This document shows positions 7,269 through 16,933 of a stretch of DNA of 64,000 bases, piece after piece. The notes under the pieces were generated by a model, which saw only the letters and a program-made list of their open reading frames with translations, was not told the origin of the DNA and searched no databases. The position numbers and the translations under genes were made by a program. The stretch's first letter is position 1. Each line of letters opens with the position of its first letter. Source of the stretch: Amycolatopsis deserti (GTDB lineage: Bacteria > Actinomycetota > Actinomycetes > Mycobacteriales > Pseudonocardiaceae); contig NZ_BNAU01000002.1 of the NCBI RefSeq assembly GCF_014653945.1, positions 248,001 to 312,000 of the forward strand, read 5' to 3'.

Positions 7269-10187
7269 TCAGACGCGCGGCTTCTCGCGCTGCTCGTAGG
7301 TCTCGATGATGTCGTCGACCTTGATGTCGCCGTAGGACCCGAGCGTCAGACCGCACTCGTAGCCCTCGCGGACCTCGACCACGTCGTCCTTGAACCGCCG
7401 CAGCGAGCTGACCGGCAGGTTCTCGGCGACGACCACGTTGTCCCGCAGCAGGCGCGCCCTGGCGTTGCGGCGGATCTCCCCGGACTGCACCAGGCAACCG
7501 GCGATCGTGCCGAACTTGGAGGACTTGAAGACCTCGCGCACCTCGGCGCGGCCCAGCTCGACCTCTTCGTACTCCGGCTTGAGCATGCCCTTGAGGGCCT
7601 GCTCGATCTCCTCGATCGCCTGGTAGATCACCGTGTAGTACCGGACGTCGACGCCCTCGCGGTTGGCCCGCTCGGTCGCCTTGCCCTCGGCCCGCACGTT
7701 GAAGCCCAGGACGATCGCGTCGGAGGCCGTCGCCAGGTCGATGTCGCTCTCCGTGACACCACCGACGCCGCGGTGGACCACGTTCAGCTCGACCTCTTCG
7801 CCGACGTCGAGCTGCATGAGCGACGCTTCCAGGGCCTCGACCGTACCGGAGTTGTCACCCTTGATGATCAGGTTGAGGCTGTTGGTCTCCTTCAGCGCGG
7901 AGTCCAGGTCCTCCAGGCTGACGCGCTTGCGCTTCGCGGCGTTCTGCGCGTTGCGGATGCGGGCCTGGCGGCGCTCGGCGATCTGCCGGGCCACCCGGTC
8001 CTCCTCGACGACGAGGAACGTGTCGCCCGCGCCGGGCACCGACGTGAAGCCGATGACCTGCACCGGACGCGAGGGCAGCGCCTCGGTGACGTCCTCGTTG
8101 TACTCGTCGACCATCCGCCGCACGCGGCCGTACGCGTCGCCGGCGACCACCGAGTCGCCGACCCGCAGGGTGCCGCGCTGGACCAGCACGGTGGCCACCG
8201 GGCCGCGGCCGCGGTCGAGGTGCGCCTCGATCGCGACGCCCTGGGCCGCCATGTCCGGGTTGGCCCGCAGGTCCAGGGTGGCGTCCGCGGTCAGCAGGAT
8301 CGCCTCGAGCAGCCCGTCGATGTTGATGTTCTCGCGGGCGGAGATGTCGACGAACATGGTGTCGCCGCCGTACTCCTCGGCCACCAGGCCGTACTCGGTG
8401 AGCTGCTGGCGGATCTTCTGCGGGTTCGCGCCTTCCTTGTCGATCTTGTTGACCGCGACCACGATCGGCGCCTTGGCCGCCTGGGCGTGGTTGATCGCCT
8501 CCACCGTCTGCGGCATGACGCCGTCGTCCGCGGCGACCACGATCACCGCGATGTCGGTGGAGTTCGCACCACGGGCACGCATGGCGGTGAACGCCTCGTG
8601 ACCCGGGGTGTCGATGAAGGTGATCAGGCGCGGGGTGCCGTCCAGCTCGGTCTCGACCTGGTAGGCGCCGATGTGCTGGGTGATGCCGCCGGCCTCCCGC
8701 TCGTGCACCCGCGTCTTGCGGATGGTGTCGAGCAGGCGGGTCTTACCGTGGTCGACGTGACCCATGACGGTCACCACCGGCGGGCGGACCTGCAGGTCCT
8801 CCTCGCCACCCTCGTCCTCACCGTAGGTGATGTCGAAGGTCTCCAGCAGCTCGCGGTCCTCCTCCTCCGGGCTGACCACCTGGACGTTGTAGTTCATCTC
8901 CGAGCCGAGGAGCTCCAGCACCTCGTCCGAGACGGACTGCGTCGCGGTGACCATCTCACCCAGGTGGAACAGCACCTGCACCAGCGAGGCCGGGTTCGCG
9001 TCGATCTTCTCCGCGAAGTCGGTCAGCGAGGCGCCCCGCGGGAGCCGGATGGTCTCGCCGCTGCCCTTGGGCAGCCGGATGCCACCGACCGAAGGCGCCT
9101 GCATGTTCTCCATGTACTCCTGGCGCTTCTGCCGCTTCGACTTGCGGCCCTTGCGCGAGGGTCCACCCGGACGGCCGAAGGCACCGGCCGTGCCGCCGCG
9201 GCCACCGCCGCCACCACGGCCGCCGCCGCCACCGCGGAAGCCACCGCCGCCGGCGGGGGCACCACCGCCGCCACCGGGGCGGAAACCGCCGCCACCGCCG
9301 CCGCCGGGACCGCCACGCGGCGCGCCGGCGCCACGGGGTCCACCCGGTCCGCCACGGCCGGCACCGGCACCACCGCGGCCGCCACCGGGACCGCCACGAC
9401 CGGCGCCGCCGGGACCACCGCCGGGCCGCTGCACGCGGCCGGGCATCATGCCCGGGTTCGGGCGCGGCGGCATGTTGCCCGGGCTCGGGCGGGTGCCGCC
9501 ACCGGGACGCGGAGCCGGACGGTCACCGCCGCCGGACCGCTCGGCCGGGCGCTCGCCGCCCTGGCCGCCGGGACGTGCCGGCGGACGGGGCGCCGGAGCG
9601 CCCTGGCCGACACCGAAGGGGTTGTTGCCGGGCCGCGGGGCGCGCGGACCGGGCTTCGGTCCGGGCTTGGGGCCCTGCGGCTTGGGCGGCACCACGGAGC
9701 CGGACTGGCCGGAGCCGCCCGCACCGGGACGCGGTGCCGGGGGCTTGGGTGCCTGGGGCTGCGCCTTCGCGGCCGGGGCCTGCTGCTGCGGGGCCGGCTG
9801 CTGGGGCTCCGGACGCTGCTGCGGGGCCGGCGCCTGGGGCGCGGGCGCCTGCGGGGCCGGGGCCTGCTGCTGCGGGCTGGGACGCGGGCCGGGCTTGGCG
9901 CCCGGGACCGGGCGGGCCTGCGGCTGCTGCTGACGCGGCGCGGCCGGCTTGGGGGCCGCACCGTTGCCGTTCCCGGCCGACGGTCCCGGCCGGGCGCCGC
10001 CGGACCGGCCGGCGGACTTGTTGTCCTTGGTGACGAAGGCGTCCCGCAGCCGCCGGGCAACGGGTGCCTCGACGGTCGACGACGCCGACTTCACGAACTC
10101 GCCCTGCTCCTTCAGCTTGGCGAGAACTTCCTTGCTCGTAACTCCGAGCTCCTTCGCGAGCTCGTGCACACGGGCCTTGCCTGCCAC
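7269..10187 (-). CDS. infB: translation initiation factor IF-2
   Basis: A 972-residue GTPase that delivers initiator tRNA to the 30S subunit and promotes subunit joining. The N-terminal IF2_N motif ([19 protein letters not shown]) is followed by about 330 residues of Pro, Gly, Ala and Gln repeats typical of actinobacterial IF-2. The G domain shows GHVDHGKT (about residue 475), DTPGH (about 527) and NKID (about 579). GTG at 10187 is preceded by GAGGAG at four bases; a TTG four codons upstream lies within that ribosome site. It follows ylxR in the rimP operon and ends at a strong hairpin. Confidence 0.97.
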   Translation of the reverse strand: MAGKARVHELAKELGVTSKEVLAKLKEQGEFVKSASSTVEAPVARRLRDAFVTKDNKSAGRSGGARPGPSAGNGNGAAPKPAAPRQQQPQARPVPGAKPGPRPSPQQQAPAPQAPAPQAPAPQQRPEPQQPAPQQQAPAAKAQPQAPKPPAPRPGAGGSGQSGSVVPPKPQGPKPGPKPGPRAPRPGNNPFGVGQGAPAPRPPARPGGQGGERPAERSGGGDRPAPRPGGGTRPSPGNMPPRPNPGMMPGRVQRPGGGPGGAGRGGPGGGRGGAGAGRGGPGGPRGAGAPRGGPGGGGGGGFRPGGGGGAPAGGGGFRGGGGGRGGGGGRGGTAGAFGRPGGPSRKGRKSKRQKRQEYMENMQAPSVGGIRLPKGSGETIRLPRGASLTDFAEKIDANPASLVQVLFHLGEMVTATQSVSDEVLELLGSEMNYNVQVVSPEEEDRELLETFDITYGEDEGGEEDLQVRPPVVTVMGHVDHGKTRLLDTIRKTRVHEREAGGITQHIGAYQVETELDGTPRLITFIDTPGHEAFTAMRARGANSTDIAVIVVAADDGVMPQTVEAINHAQAAKAPIVVAVNKIDKEGANPQKIRQQLTEYGLVAEEYGGDTMFVDISARENINIDGLLEAILLTADATLDLRANPDMAAQGVAIEAHLDRGRGPVATVLVQRGTLRVGDSVVAGDAYGRVRRMVDEYNEDVTEALPSRPVQVIGFTSVPGAGDTFLVVEEDRVARQIAERRQARIRNAQNAAKRKRVSLEDLDSALKETNSLNLIIKGDNSGTVEALEASLMQLDVGEEVELNVVHRGVGGVTESDIDLATASDAIVLGFNVRAEGKATERANREGVDVRYYTVIYQAIEEIEQALKGMLKPEYEEVELGRAEVREVFKSSKFGTIAGCLVQSGEIRRNARARLLRDNVVVAENLPVSSLRRFKDDVVEVREGYECGLTLGSYGDIKVDDIIETYEQREKPRV

Positions 10188-10276
10188 TGCTCTCCTCAAC
10201 TGGTGAGGCCGGGCGGCAAAACCCGCTCGACCTCGTCCTATCGTCGCGCGTTCATGGCTTCAGCTTCACGGCTGAC

Positions 10277-10642
10277 TCATGACGGGTCGACCTGCTTCCT
10301 TGAATCCATCCGGACCGGGGCGGTTCCCCGGTCCGCCATGCCGACGGTGATCTTCTCGAGATGCTGCCGCACGCCCGCGACGTCGAGCACCCCGGGCACC
10401 CTCAGTGCCCTGGGGAACGCCCGCCGCCGCTCGGCTTTGGCCAGGCACTCCGGCTCGGGGTGCAACCAGGCACCCCGCCCGGGCAGCCGCCGACGGATGT
10501 CGGCGACCAGTCGCCCGTCCTGCACGACCACTCGCAGTAGTTCACCGGCGGCAGCCCGCTTCTTGCACCCCACGCACGTCCGCACCGGGGTGGTCCCCCG
10601 GTGCTCGGAGCGTGCGGTAGCCGAATGCGAGCTACGCACCAT
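10277..10642 (-). CDS. ylxR: YlxR family RNA-binding protein (DUF448)
   Basis: A 121-residue basic protein with the family signature [11 protein letters not shown] and the later [13 protein letters not shown] segment. YlxR-type proteins bind RNA, and in some bacteria modulate RNase P; the gene normally lies between nusA and infB, as here. ATG at 10642 has AGGAG twelve bases upstream. An alternative GTG at 10669 overlaps the nusA stop (GTGA) and would add nine residues by translational coupling; the conserved core is unaffected. Confidence 0.9.
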   Translation of the reverse strand: MVRSSHSATARSEHRGTTPVRTCVGCKKRAAAGELLRVVVQDGRLVADIRRRLPGRGAWLHPEPECLAKAERRRAFPRALRVPGVLDVAGVRQHLEKITVGMADRGTAPVRMDSRKQVDPS

Positions 10643-10665
10643 CTTCGAGTTTAACTCCTGACCCC

Positions 10666-11691
10666 TCACTCAGCCGAACCGGTTGTCGCCGCGGGCGTGG
10701 CGTCCTCCTCGGAGCCGGCCGCGGCGTCGCTGCGGATGTCGATCCGCCACCCGGTGAGCCGCGCGGCCAGGCGGGCGTTCTGGCCTTCCTTGCCGATGGC
10801 CAGGGACAGCTGGAAGTCCGGCACGACCACGCGGGCCGTCTTCGCACGCTCGTCCACCACCCGTACCGAGACAACCTTCGCGGGGCTCAGCGCATTCCCG
10901 ACGAAGCGAGCCGGATCCTCTGAGTAGTCGACGATGTCGATCTTCTCACCCCCGAGCTCGCTCATCACGTTGCGCACCCGCTGACCCATCGGGCCGATGC
11001 AGGCGCCCTTGGCGTTGACGCCGGGGACGGTGGACCGGACAGCGATCTTGGTCCGGTGCCCGGCCTCGCGGGCGACCGCGGCGATCTCGACGGTGCCGTC
11101 GGCGATCTCCGGGACCTCCAGCGCGAACAGGCGGCGCACCAGGTTCGGGTGGGTGCGCGAGAGCGTGATCGACGGGCCGCGCGCGCTGCGGGAGACGGTG
11201 ACCACGTAGGCCTTGATCCGCTCGCCGTGCTCGTACCGTTCGCCGGCCACCTGCTCGCCGGGCGGGATCACGCCCTCGGTGTCGCCGACCTGCACGATCA
11301 CCATGCCGCGCGCGTTGGCCCGCGCGTCGCGCTGGATCACGCCGGCGACGATCTCGCCCTCGCGGGTGGAGAACTCGCCGTAGGTCTTCTCGTGCTCGGC
11401 GTCGCGCAGGCGCTGCAGGATGACCTGCCGCGCGGTGGTGGCCGCGATCCGGCCGAAGCCCTCGGGCGTGTCGTCCCACTCCTCGTCCACGTCGCCGTTC
11501 TCGTCCAGCGTGTGCGCGAGGACGCGCACCACGCCGGTCTTGCGGTCGATGTCGATGCGGGCGTGCGGCTGGTGCCCCTCGGTGTGCTTGTAGGCCGTCA
11601 GCAGCGCGGTCTCGATGGCCTCGAGGACCGTCTCGAAGGGGATGTCCTTGTCCCGCTCGATCGCGCGCAGGGCCGCGATGTCCACGTTCAC
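10666..11691 (-). CDS. nusA: transcription termination/antitermination factor NusA
   Basis: A 341-residue NusA with the N-terminal RNA-polymerase-binding domain ([17 protein letters not shown]), an S1 domain and two KH domains ([20 protein letters not shown] and [19 protein letters not shown]). The acidic C-terminal repeats of enterobacterial NusA are absent, as usual in actinobacteria. It modulates pausing, termination and rRNA antitermination. The GTG start overlaps the rimP stop (GTGA), and the stop overlaps a potential ylxR start, showing tight translational coupling. Confidence 0.97.
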   Translation of the reverse strand: MNVDIAALRAIERDKDIPFETVLEAIETALLTAYKHTEGHQPHARIDIDRKTGVVRVLAHTLDENGDVDEEWDDTPEGFGRIAATTARQVILQRLRDAEHEKTYGEFSTREGEIVAGVIQRDARANARGMVIVQVGDTEGVIPPGEQVAGERYEHGERIKAYVVTVSRSARGPSITLSRTHPNLVRRLFALEVPEIADGTVEIAAVAREAGHRTKIAVRSTVPGVNAKGACIGPMGQRVRNVMSELGGEKIDIVDYSEDPARFVGNALSPAKVVSVRVVDERAKTARVVVPDFQLSLAIGKEGQNARLAARLTGWRIDIRSDAAAGSEEDATPAATTGSAE

Positions 11692-12221
11692 TTCGGATCC
11701 TCCTCCGGCTCGCCTGCGTTGTGCTCCGAGGCGTCCTGGTCGAGCAGCTTCAGCTCCTCGGCCGGTGGCTGCCTGAACTCGATCTCGATCACGGCCTTGG
11801 CCACGTCGGCGTAGGGCACGTCCCGGATCTCACCGGCCACCAGCACCCGCACCGACTCCTCACCCGCGTGCCCGATGCGGCCCACGAACTCGGCGCCCTC
11901 CCGCGGCGTGATCCGCACGAGGCGGAACCGCGAGCGGCGCCAGTGGCGCGGCCGGGTCAGCGGTCGGTCGACGCCGGGCGAGGTGACCTCGAGCGTGTAG
12001 GCGCCCGCGATCAGCTCCTCGTTCTCGTCCAGCGCGGCCGAGACGGCACGGCTGATGTCGGCGACCTCGTCGAGTCCCACGCCGTCGTCGGAATCGACGA
12101 CGACCTTGACGAGCTTGCGGCGGCCCGCCTGCTGGACGTCGAGCGCGTCGAGGTCGAAACCCGCGCCGGACACGGCTTCGGCCACGATCGGCTCGAGCCG
12201 GGCGGCGAGTTCTCCAGGCAC
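11688..12221 (-). CDS. rimP: ribosome maturation factor RimP
   Basis: A 177-residue protein needed for 30S subunit maturation. Recognisable segments are [36 protein letters not shown] and [14 protein letters not shown], the most conserved stretch of the family. The C-terminus is acidic. I chose GTG at 12221, with AGGAG nine bases upstream; upstream GTG and TTG codons extending to 12290 would add a polar tail without homology. It is the first gene of the nusA-infB operon and is divergent from the lipoprotein gene. Confidence 0.93.
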   Translation of the reverse strand: MPGELAARLEPIVAEAVSGAGFDLDALDVQQAGRRKLVKVVVDSDDGVGLDEVADISRAVSAALDENEELIAGAYTLEVTSPGVDRPLTRPRHWRRSRFRLVRITPREGAEFVGRIGHAGEESVRVLVAGEIRDVPYADVAKAVIEIEFRQPPAEELKLLDQDASEHNAGEPEEDPK

Positions 12222-12328
12222 CTTGGCGCTCTCCTGTTTGGTCTGCTGTCGGTCAGTGAGGGACAAGCTTATCTTGTTGGCCCCGGTCACCGCCCGTGGT
12301 CACCGGTCCCCTGGCAGGATGGGCGCAC

Positions 12329-13258
12329 GTGAGACCCCGTACCCGTCGTGACGTCCTGCGCGCGAGCGCGCTGGCGGCCCTGGCCGTCCCGCTCGCCGCG
12401 TGCGCAACCGGCTACTCCGACGATCCGGATCCGCTGGCCCTGCTGGCCGAACAGGCCCGCGCCGACGCCGCCGCAGCCGACGCCGTGGCCGCCTCGTCGT
12501 CCGCCGACGCGGACGTGGCGCGCCAGTACTCGGCCGCCCGAACCGCGCACGCGCAGGCGCTGCAGTCCGAAGTGGACCGGCTGAACCGGCCGAAGTCGCA
12601 GCCGGCCGTCGTGGTGCCCACCGAGCAGGGCATGGCCGGGCTCAAGCAGCGGCTGGCCACCGCCCGGCAGCAGGCGGAGAGCCTGGTCGGCGGGCTGCCC
12701 CGGTACCGGGCCGGGCTGGTCGCCGCCGTCGCCGGGGGCTGCGCCGGGCTCCAGCAGGTCGGCACCAAGCTAGGACCGGGCGCCGAACCGGGCGCGGTGA
12801 CCGCGACCGCGTCGGCGATCCCGCCGGAGTCGGTCGGCCCGGTGCAGCAGGCCCTGTCCGCCGAGCACGCCGCGCTGTGGATCTACGGGCTGGTCAGCGC
12901 GTTCCTGCCGGGCAACTACACCGCAGGGGTCGCCGAGGGCACGGCCGAGCACCAGGACCGGCGCGACGCGTGCGTGCGGATGCTGACCGCGGCCGGTGTG
13001 GAGCCGGGCGTGGCCGAGCCCGCCTACATCCCGCCACAGCCGGTGACCGACGCGACGTCGGCGAAGGCGGTGGTCGCCACCGCGGAGGCGGACGCCGCCA
13101 CCGCCTGGCGGGGCGTGCTGGAGCAGACCGACGACGCGGCGTTGCGGGACGTCGCCCTGAAGGCGCTGCTCGCGTCGGCCCGGCGCGGCACCCGCTGGCG
13201 CGAGGCGGCGGGCGAGCAACCGACGGCGATCGTGCTGCCCGGCTCGGCCCAAAGCTGA
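12329..13258 (+). CDS. Tat-exported lipoprotein with DUF4439 ferritin-like domain
   Basis: A 309-residue protein. The N-terminus has a twin-arginine stretch (RPRTRRDVLRAS), a hydrophobic segment and a lipobox LAAC, so it should be exported folded and lipid-anchored outside the membrane. The middle is a helical region rich in Ala and Gln, and the last 140 residues (SAEHAALWIYGLVSAF onward) fit the DUF4439 ferritin-like four-helix domain. The metal ligands of true ferritins are not obvious. GTG at 12329 has AGGA nine bases upstream. It is divergent from rimP. Confidence 0.8.
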   Translation: MRPRTRRDVLRASALAALAVPLAACATGYSDDPDPLALLAEQARADAAAADAVAASSSADADVARQYSAARTAHAQALQSEVDRLNRPKSQPAVVVPTEQGMAGLKQRLATARQQAESLVGGLPRYRAGLVAAVAGGCAGLQQVGTKLGPGAEPGAVTATASAIPPESVGPVQQALSAEHAALWIYGLVSAFLPGNYTAGVAEGTAEHQDRRDACVRMLTAAGVEPGVAEPAYIPPQPVTDATSAKAVVATAEADAATAWRGVLEQTDDAALRDVALKALLASARRGTRWREAAGEQPTAIVLPGSAQS

Positions 13259-13341
13259 TCCGCGCAGAGCTGACTGGGGGCGCGCCACGGCGCGTGACGA
13301 CATAACCTTCCCGGGACACGTTCGACGCCCGAGGACGCCCC

Positions 13342-13914
13342 TTGCTGACCCTGACCCGCACCCTGGCCGGCCTCACCGAGGACGGGGCCGCCCGCCTGCG
13401 CGGCCTGCTGCTGCGCCAGCTGATCCGGATGCCGCACGGGCGGCCCGGCGAGTTCGTCGTGCTGCACCTGTTCCTGGTGCCGCCCGAACCCGGCGGAAGC
13501 CGCTACGCGCTGTACGAGGTCGCGCAGCCGCTGGTGGACGAGCCGCTGCCGCAGGTGCAGGGCCGGGCGCTGAGCGAGCTGCAGGCGGCCCACGGCGACC
13601 CGCGCCTGGTGCCCGGCGCCGACCAGGGCTGGCGCGACGCCGACCCGGGCCGCCGCGGCGTTTACCTGGGCACCGGCGCCCGGTTCACCGGCTCGCGGCC
13701 CGGGATCACCGGCACCACGATCGCGCGGCTGGTGGACCACACCGCGGTGATGTTCGTGCTGGACGATCAGCACCAGCCGGTGTTCCTGCAGAGCTCGAAG
13801 GACCTCGTGGTCGCGGGCGAGCGGCTCCCGCCGTCCCCGGAGATCCCGGCGCTCGGCAAGCCACCGTTCCTGCTCATCGACGCCCTGGTGGCCTACCTCC
13901 GCAACGCGAGCTAG
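13342..13914 (+). CDS. hypothetical protein
   Basis: A 190-residue soluble protein with good actinobacterial codon bias; I do not recognise the family. The sequence alternates beta-strand-like stretches (EFVVLHLFLVPPE, SRYALYEVAQPLV) with charged loops, and contains no cysteine, signal peptide or membrane segment. The TTG start at 13342 is preceded by CGAGG seven bases upstream. Its last four bases overlap the end of the convergent membrane-protein gene. Confidence 0.6.
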   Translation: MLTLTRTLAGLTEDGAARLRGLLLRQLIRMPHGRPGEFVVLHLFLVPPEPGGSRYALYEVAQPLVDEPLPQVQGRALSELQAAHGDPRLVPGADQGWRDADPGRRGVYLGTGARFTGSRPGITGTTIARLVDHTAVMFVLDDQHQPVFLQSSKDLVVAGERLPPSPEIPALGKPPFLLIDALVAYLRNAS

Positions 13915-14552
13915 GCGCCCGGCGCGAGGTCGAGGGCCTCCTTGCTGATGCGCTGTAGCGTGGCCTCGTCGGTGTGGCCGTCGAAGAACGCGGACAGCAC
14001 GATGGTCACCGAGCTGCCGGTCACGCGGGACAGGTAGTCGCCGTCGGCGAGTTTCGGCGCGCCGGCGATCTTCGCGGTGCCGTCCCGCACCAGGTCGTTG
14101 ACGTTGCCGGTGCCGTCGGTGTCGGCGAGCTTCTTCAGCTGCTGCGCCTCCTCCGGGGTGGACATCGCGACCACCGCGACCGACACCAGCGCGCGCGAGG
14201 CGCCACTGGCGGTGGTGTAGAGGGCGCGCGACAGGCGCTGGCACGGGTGCTGGGTGAAGAACTGCTTGACCTGGGAATACGAGTTCGCGGCGCAGTCGGT
14301 CGCGGCCACCGGGCCGTCGGTGACGGTGAACTGGAACTCCTTGGCCGGGGCCTGCGCCGCCGGCGGGGTCTCGTCCGCGGAGCCGCGGATCATCCACCAC
14401 ACCAGCCCCGACACGACCGCGACGGCCACCAGTCCGGCGATCTTGAGCAGCGGGCCGCCCGCGCGCCGGGGCGGCGGCGGCGACGGTTCGGCCGGGATGC
14501 GGGGCAGCGGCGCGGTGTCACCGCGACCGGGAGGGAACTGCGCACCAACCAC
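13911..14552 (-). CDS. single-pass membrane protein with extracytoplasmic domain
   Basis: A 213-residue protein. About 33 Pro/Arg-rich cytoplasmic residues precede one membrane helix (LLKIAGLVAVAVVSGLVWWM), then comes an outside domain of about 150 residues. That domain contains two cysteines (ATDC and HPCQ) about 20 residues apart that could form a disulfide. I do not recognise a catalytic motif; similar Pro-rich/TM/unknown-domain proteins are common in actinomycetes. It is convergent with the gene at 13342 and lies downstream of the aminotransferase. Confidence 0.65.
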   Translation of the reverse strand: MVGAQFPPGRGDTAPLPRIPAEPSPPPPRRAGGPLLKIAGLVAVAVVSGLVWWMIRGSADETPPAAQAPAKEFQFTVTDGPVAATDCAANSYSQVKQFFTQHPCQRLSRALYTTASGASRALVSVAVVAMSTPEEAQQLKKLADTDGTGNVNDLVRDGTAKIAGAPKLADGDYLSRVTGSSVTIVLSAFFDGHTDEATLQRISKEALDLAPGA

Positions 14553-14585
14553 GGAGGGACACCGTAGCTCACTCCTCCGGGTGAC

Positions 14586-15599
14586 TCACCGCAACGCGTC
14601 CATAACCCGTTCGACGTCGTCTTCGGTGTTGTAGAGGTGGAAGCCGACGCGCGCCTTGCCCGCGCGGGCGCTGGCGGTGACCCCCGCCCGGGTGAGCGCG
14701 TCCGGATCGGCCTCCAGCGCCACGATCGCGCTGCCCCGTTCGGGCAGGCCGAGCCTGGTCAGCAGGGTGTCGGCGAGCTTGACGTTGTGCGCGCGCACCG
14801 CCGCGAGGTCCAGCGAGGCCAGGTACGGCAACGCCACCGCGGCGCCGGCGTGGGCGAACCACACCGGGGACAGGTCGAACCGGCGCGCACCCTGGGCCAG
14901 GCGCAGCGGCATGCCGTAGGTGGTCTGCCACGGGTCCTCGCCCGCGTACCAGTTCGCCACGACCGGCACGGTCCGCTCGGCGACGCGCGGGTGCACCGCG
15001 AGCCAGGCGCAGCCGCGCGGGGACATCAGCCACTTGTAGCCGGCGGCCACCACCCAGTCGGCCCACTCCAGGTCCAGCGGCATCCAGCCGGCGGCCTGGG
15101 TCGCGTCGAGGACGACCGGCACGCCCGCGGCTTCGGCTTCGGCACGCAGCGCGTCCAGGTCCACCAGCGCGCCGTCCGCGGACTGCGCGACGCTGACGGT
15201 CACCAGGTCGTGCCCGCGCACAGCGCCGGGCAGCTCGGCGACCGGCACCTCGGTGATCCGCGCACCCCGGGCGGCGAACGGGAAGGTGGTGCTGGTGAAC
15301 TCGCCAGCGGCGGTGAGCACGCGGGCGCCGTCGGGCAGCCCGGCCGCGACGGTCGCGAGCAGCTGGGCGACGGCCGTGCCGATCGCGATCCGGTCCGCGG
15401 GCACGCCGATCAGCCCGGCGAAGGACTCCCGCCCCCGCGCGACGAGCGGCTCGAAGTCGCCCGGGTGGTTGGCGCCGGTGCGCCAGGCCTCGACGGAGGC
15501 CGCCACCGCGTCGGCCACCGCCGCGGGCGGGATCCCGATGCTCGGGGTGTTCAGGTACCCGGCGGGAACGTCGAAGTCGGCTCCGAAGGCTGTGCGCAT
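14586..15599 (-). CDS. class V PLP-dependent aminotransferase
   Basis: A 337-residue protein of the aminotransferase class V / cysteine desulfurase fold. The PLP-binding lysine is in AAGYKWLMSPRG, and the preceding VVLDATQAAGW contains the Asp that contacts the pyridine nitrogen and the usual Gln. Its short length and lack of a desulfurase active-site cysteine loop favour an aminotransferase or lyase over a sulfur donor; the substrate is unknown. The start ATG lacks a ribosome site but has TAGCGT six bases upstream, fitting a leaderless transcript. Confidence 0.85.
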   Translation of the reverse strand: MRTAFGADFDVPAGYLNTPSIGIPPAAVADAVAASVEAWRTGANHPGDFEPLVARGRESFAGLIGVPADRIAIGTAVAQLLATVAAGLPDGARVLTAAGEFTSTTFPFAARGARITEVPVAELPGAVRGHDLVTVSVAQSADGALVDLDALRAEAEAAGVPVVLDATQAAGWMPLDLEWADWVVAAGYKWLMSPRGCAWLAVHPRVAERTVPVVANWYAGEDPWQTTYGMPLRLAQGARRFDLSPVWFAHAGAAVALPYLASLDLAAVRAHNVKLADTLLTRLGLPERGSAIVALEADPDALTRAGVTASARAGKARVGFHLYNTEDDVERVMDALR

Positions 15600-15605
15600 G
15601 CCCGG

Positions 15606-15611
15606 ACGCTA
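15606..15611 (-). promoter_or_regulatory. putative -10 element for the aminotransferase gene
   Basis: TAGCGT lies on the minus strand exactly six bases upstream of the ATG at 15599, the same geometry as the other leaderless candidates in this window. No -35 element is clear. Confidence 0.35.
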
Positions 15612-15830
15612 ACCGAGCGCCGGACGGTGGTCACCGCGTTTTCGCCAGTCGCCACCGCTGTTCGTGGCGCGACTGCGCTCCCGCCCCACGACGAGGTCCT
15701 GGACCTGGTCCCGCAGCGCCCGTTCGCGCGACCGGAGCAGGTCGTGCACCTCGACGGTCACGCCCTGCTCCGTGATCTCCACTGCGGTGGTCTCCGCCAG
15801 GATGCCCGCGGCGATCCTCGAGGAGGGCAC
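15609..15830 (-). CDS. possible small hypothetical protein or gene fragment
   Basis: A 73-codon frame with strongly G/C-biased third positions and a plausible helical protein (ILAETTAVEITEQGV, then RSRERALRDQVQDLV). It has no convincing ribosome site and overlaps the 5' end of the TetR relic on the other strand. It may be a real small gene, a fragment of another gene or chance. I do not recognise a family. Confidence 0.25.
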   Translation of the reverse strand: MPSSRIAAGILAETTAVEITEQGVTVEVHDLLRSRERALRDQVQDLVVGRERSRATNSGGDWRKRGDHRPALG

Positions 15831-16181
15831 CGACGAGACGCGCCGGTTCTTCGCCGCACGCGATCCCTGAACCCCGCCGCGGCAGGTCGTCCTCGACTAC
15901 GTCGGCCACGCAGTCGCTGACCTGGCCGACCCGCACGCGGCGGGCTTCATCACGGTCGTCGGCGGGCTGACGTCCCACCCGGACATCGCGGCCGCGCTCC
16001 GGGAGGTCGTCGCGGAGGCGTAGTGCGCGGGCGAGGTGCGGACGGACCTTCCCGCCGACCGGCTCGCCGTCTGGATCATGCTGCTCATCGACGGGCTCGC
16101 CGGGCGGCGGCTCGAGATCGCGGCGGGGCTCCGCTCCTCGTGGAGCAGGTCGGGCTGCTGCTCGACGGACCGCCACGCTGA
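15802..16181 (+). pseudogene. TetR-family regulator remnant
   Basis: The plus strand encodes the C-terminal ligand-binding part of a TetR-like protein: EEGTDETRRFFAARDP, then QVVLDYVGHAVADLADPHAA, TSHPDIAAALREVVAEA and DRLAVWIMLLIDGLAG. Two in-frame stops interrupt it (TGA at 15868 and TAG at 16021). A frameshift near 16130 separates the main frame from its natural end (EQVGLLLDGPPR, stop at 16181). No N-terminal helix-turn-helix is found upstream. The gene is dead and truncated. Confidence 0.75.
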
Positions 16182-16235
16182 CCCCGATCGGGTGGTCACA
16201 GTGTTTTCACAGCGTACGCGGGAAGACTTCGGACC

Positions 16236-16922
16236 GTGACCAGGTTGCTGCCCAGCCCCGTGAACACGCCGTTCACGTTCTGGTACCTGACGGTGCTGCT
16301 CGCCACCACAGCCCTGCGGCACGTGCTCGGTGAGACGCTCTCCGCGCGCCTGCTGGAGCTGGCCAGCACTGACGCGCACAACCTCTGGCACCGCCCGGTG
16401 ATGAGCCTCATCAGCAGCGCGCTGTGGCTCGGCGACGACGGCTGGATCATCTACGTGATCATCTTCACCTTCGCCGTGGCGCCACTGGAGCGCCGGATCG
16501 GGGCCGGGTGGACGTGCGCGGTGTTCGCCAGCGGGCACGTGCTCGCGACGCTGGCGACCGAGCTGCCGGTGATGTGGGCGATCGCCGAGGGGTTCCTGCC
16601 CGGCGCCGACGGCCGGTGGCTCGACATCGGGGTCAGCTACGGGTTCTTCGCCACCGCCGGTGCGCTCGTACCGGTGCTGGCGCGGCGGTTCCGGGTGTGG
16701 GCGGTGCCGGCGCTCGAAGCGGGGATCGTGGTGATCTACCTCATAGACGCACCCGGCACGCTGGGCGGGAACGTGACCTTCGCGGGGCACCTGATCGCCG
16801 CGCACATCGGGATGCTGGGCTGGTGGCGGTGGTTGCGGCGGCGCGGCGTGACCGCGACCCTGCCCCGGCCGGCCGGGCCCGGCGACCGGACGCGGCCCTT
16901 GGCGGGATCGGCGGCGCGGTGA
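16236..16922 (+). CDS. rhomboid-like integral membrane protein
   Basis: A 228-residue protein with about six hydrophobic segments. The fourth contains GVSYGFF, at the position of the rhomboid GxSG serine motif, and the last contains GHLIAAHIG, resembling the helix with the catalytic histidine. The motif is not canonical (Tyr replaces the second Gly), so this may be an inactive rhomboid relative rather than a protease. GTG at 16236 is the likely start. The stop overlaps a possible GTG start of the phosphatase gene, suggesting cotranscription. Confidence 0.65.
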   Translation: MTRLLPSPVNTPFTFWYLTVLLATTALRHVLGETLSARLLELASTDAHNLWHRPVMSLISSALWLGDDGWIIYVIIFTFAVAPLERRIGAGWTCAVFASGHVLATLATELPVMWAIAEGFLPGADGRWLDIGVSYGFFATAGALVPVLARRFRVWAVPALEAGIVVIYLIDAPGTLGGNVTFAGHLIAAHIGMLGWWRWLRRRGVTATLPRPAGPGDRTRPLAGSAAR

Positions 16923-16933
16923 ACGATGGGGGC

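Noticed and set aside
7116..10661. A very long open frame on the plus strand opposite infB and ylxR
   Set aside because: It is the antisense shadow of high-GC codons; infB on the minus strand has all IF-2 motifs.
12770..14400. Long minus-strand frames opposite the DUF4439 lipoprotein and the gene at 13342
   Set aside because: Antisense shadows; the plus-strand protein has a Tat signal and lipobox.
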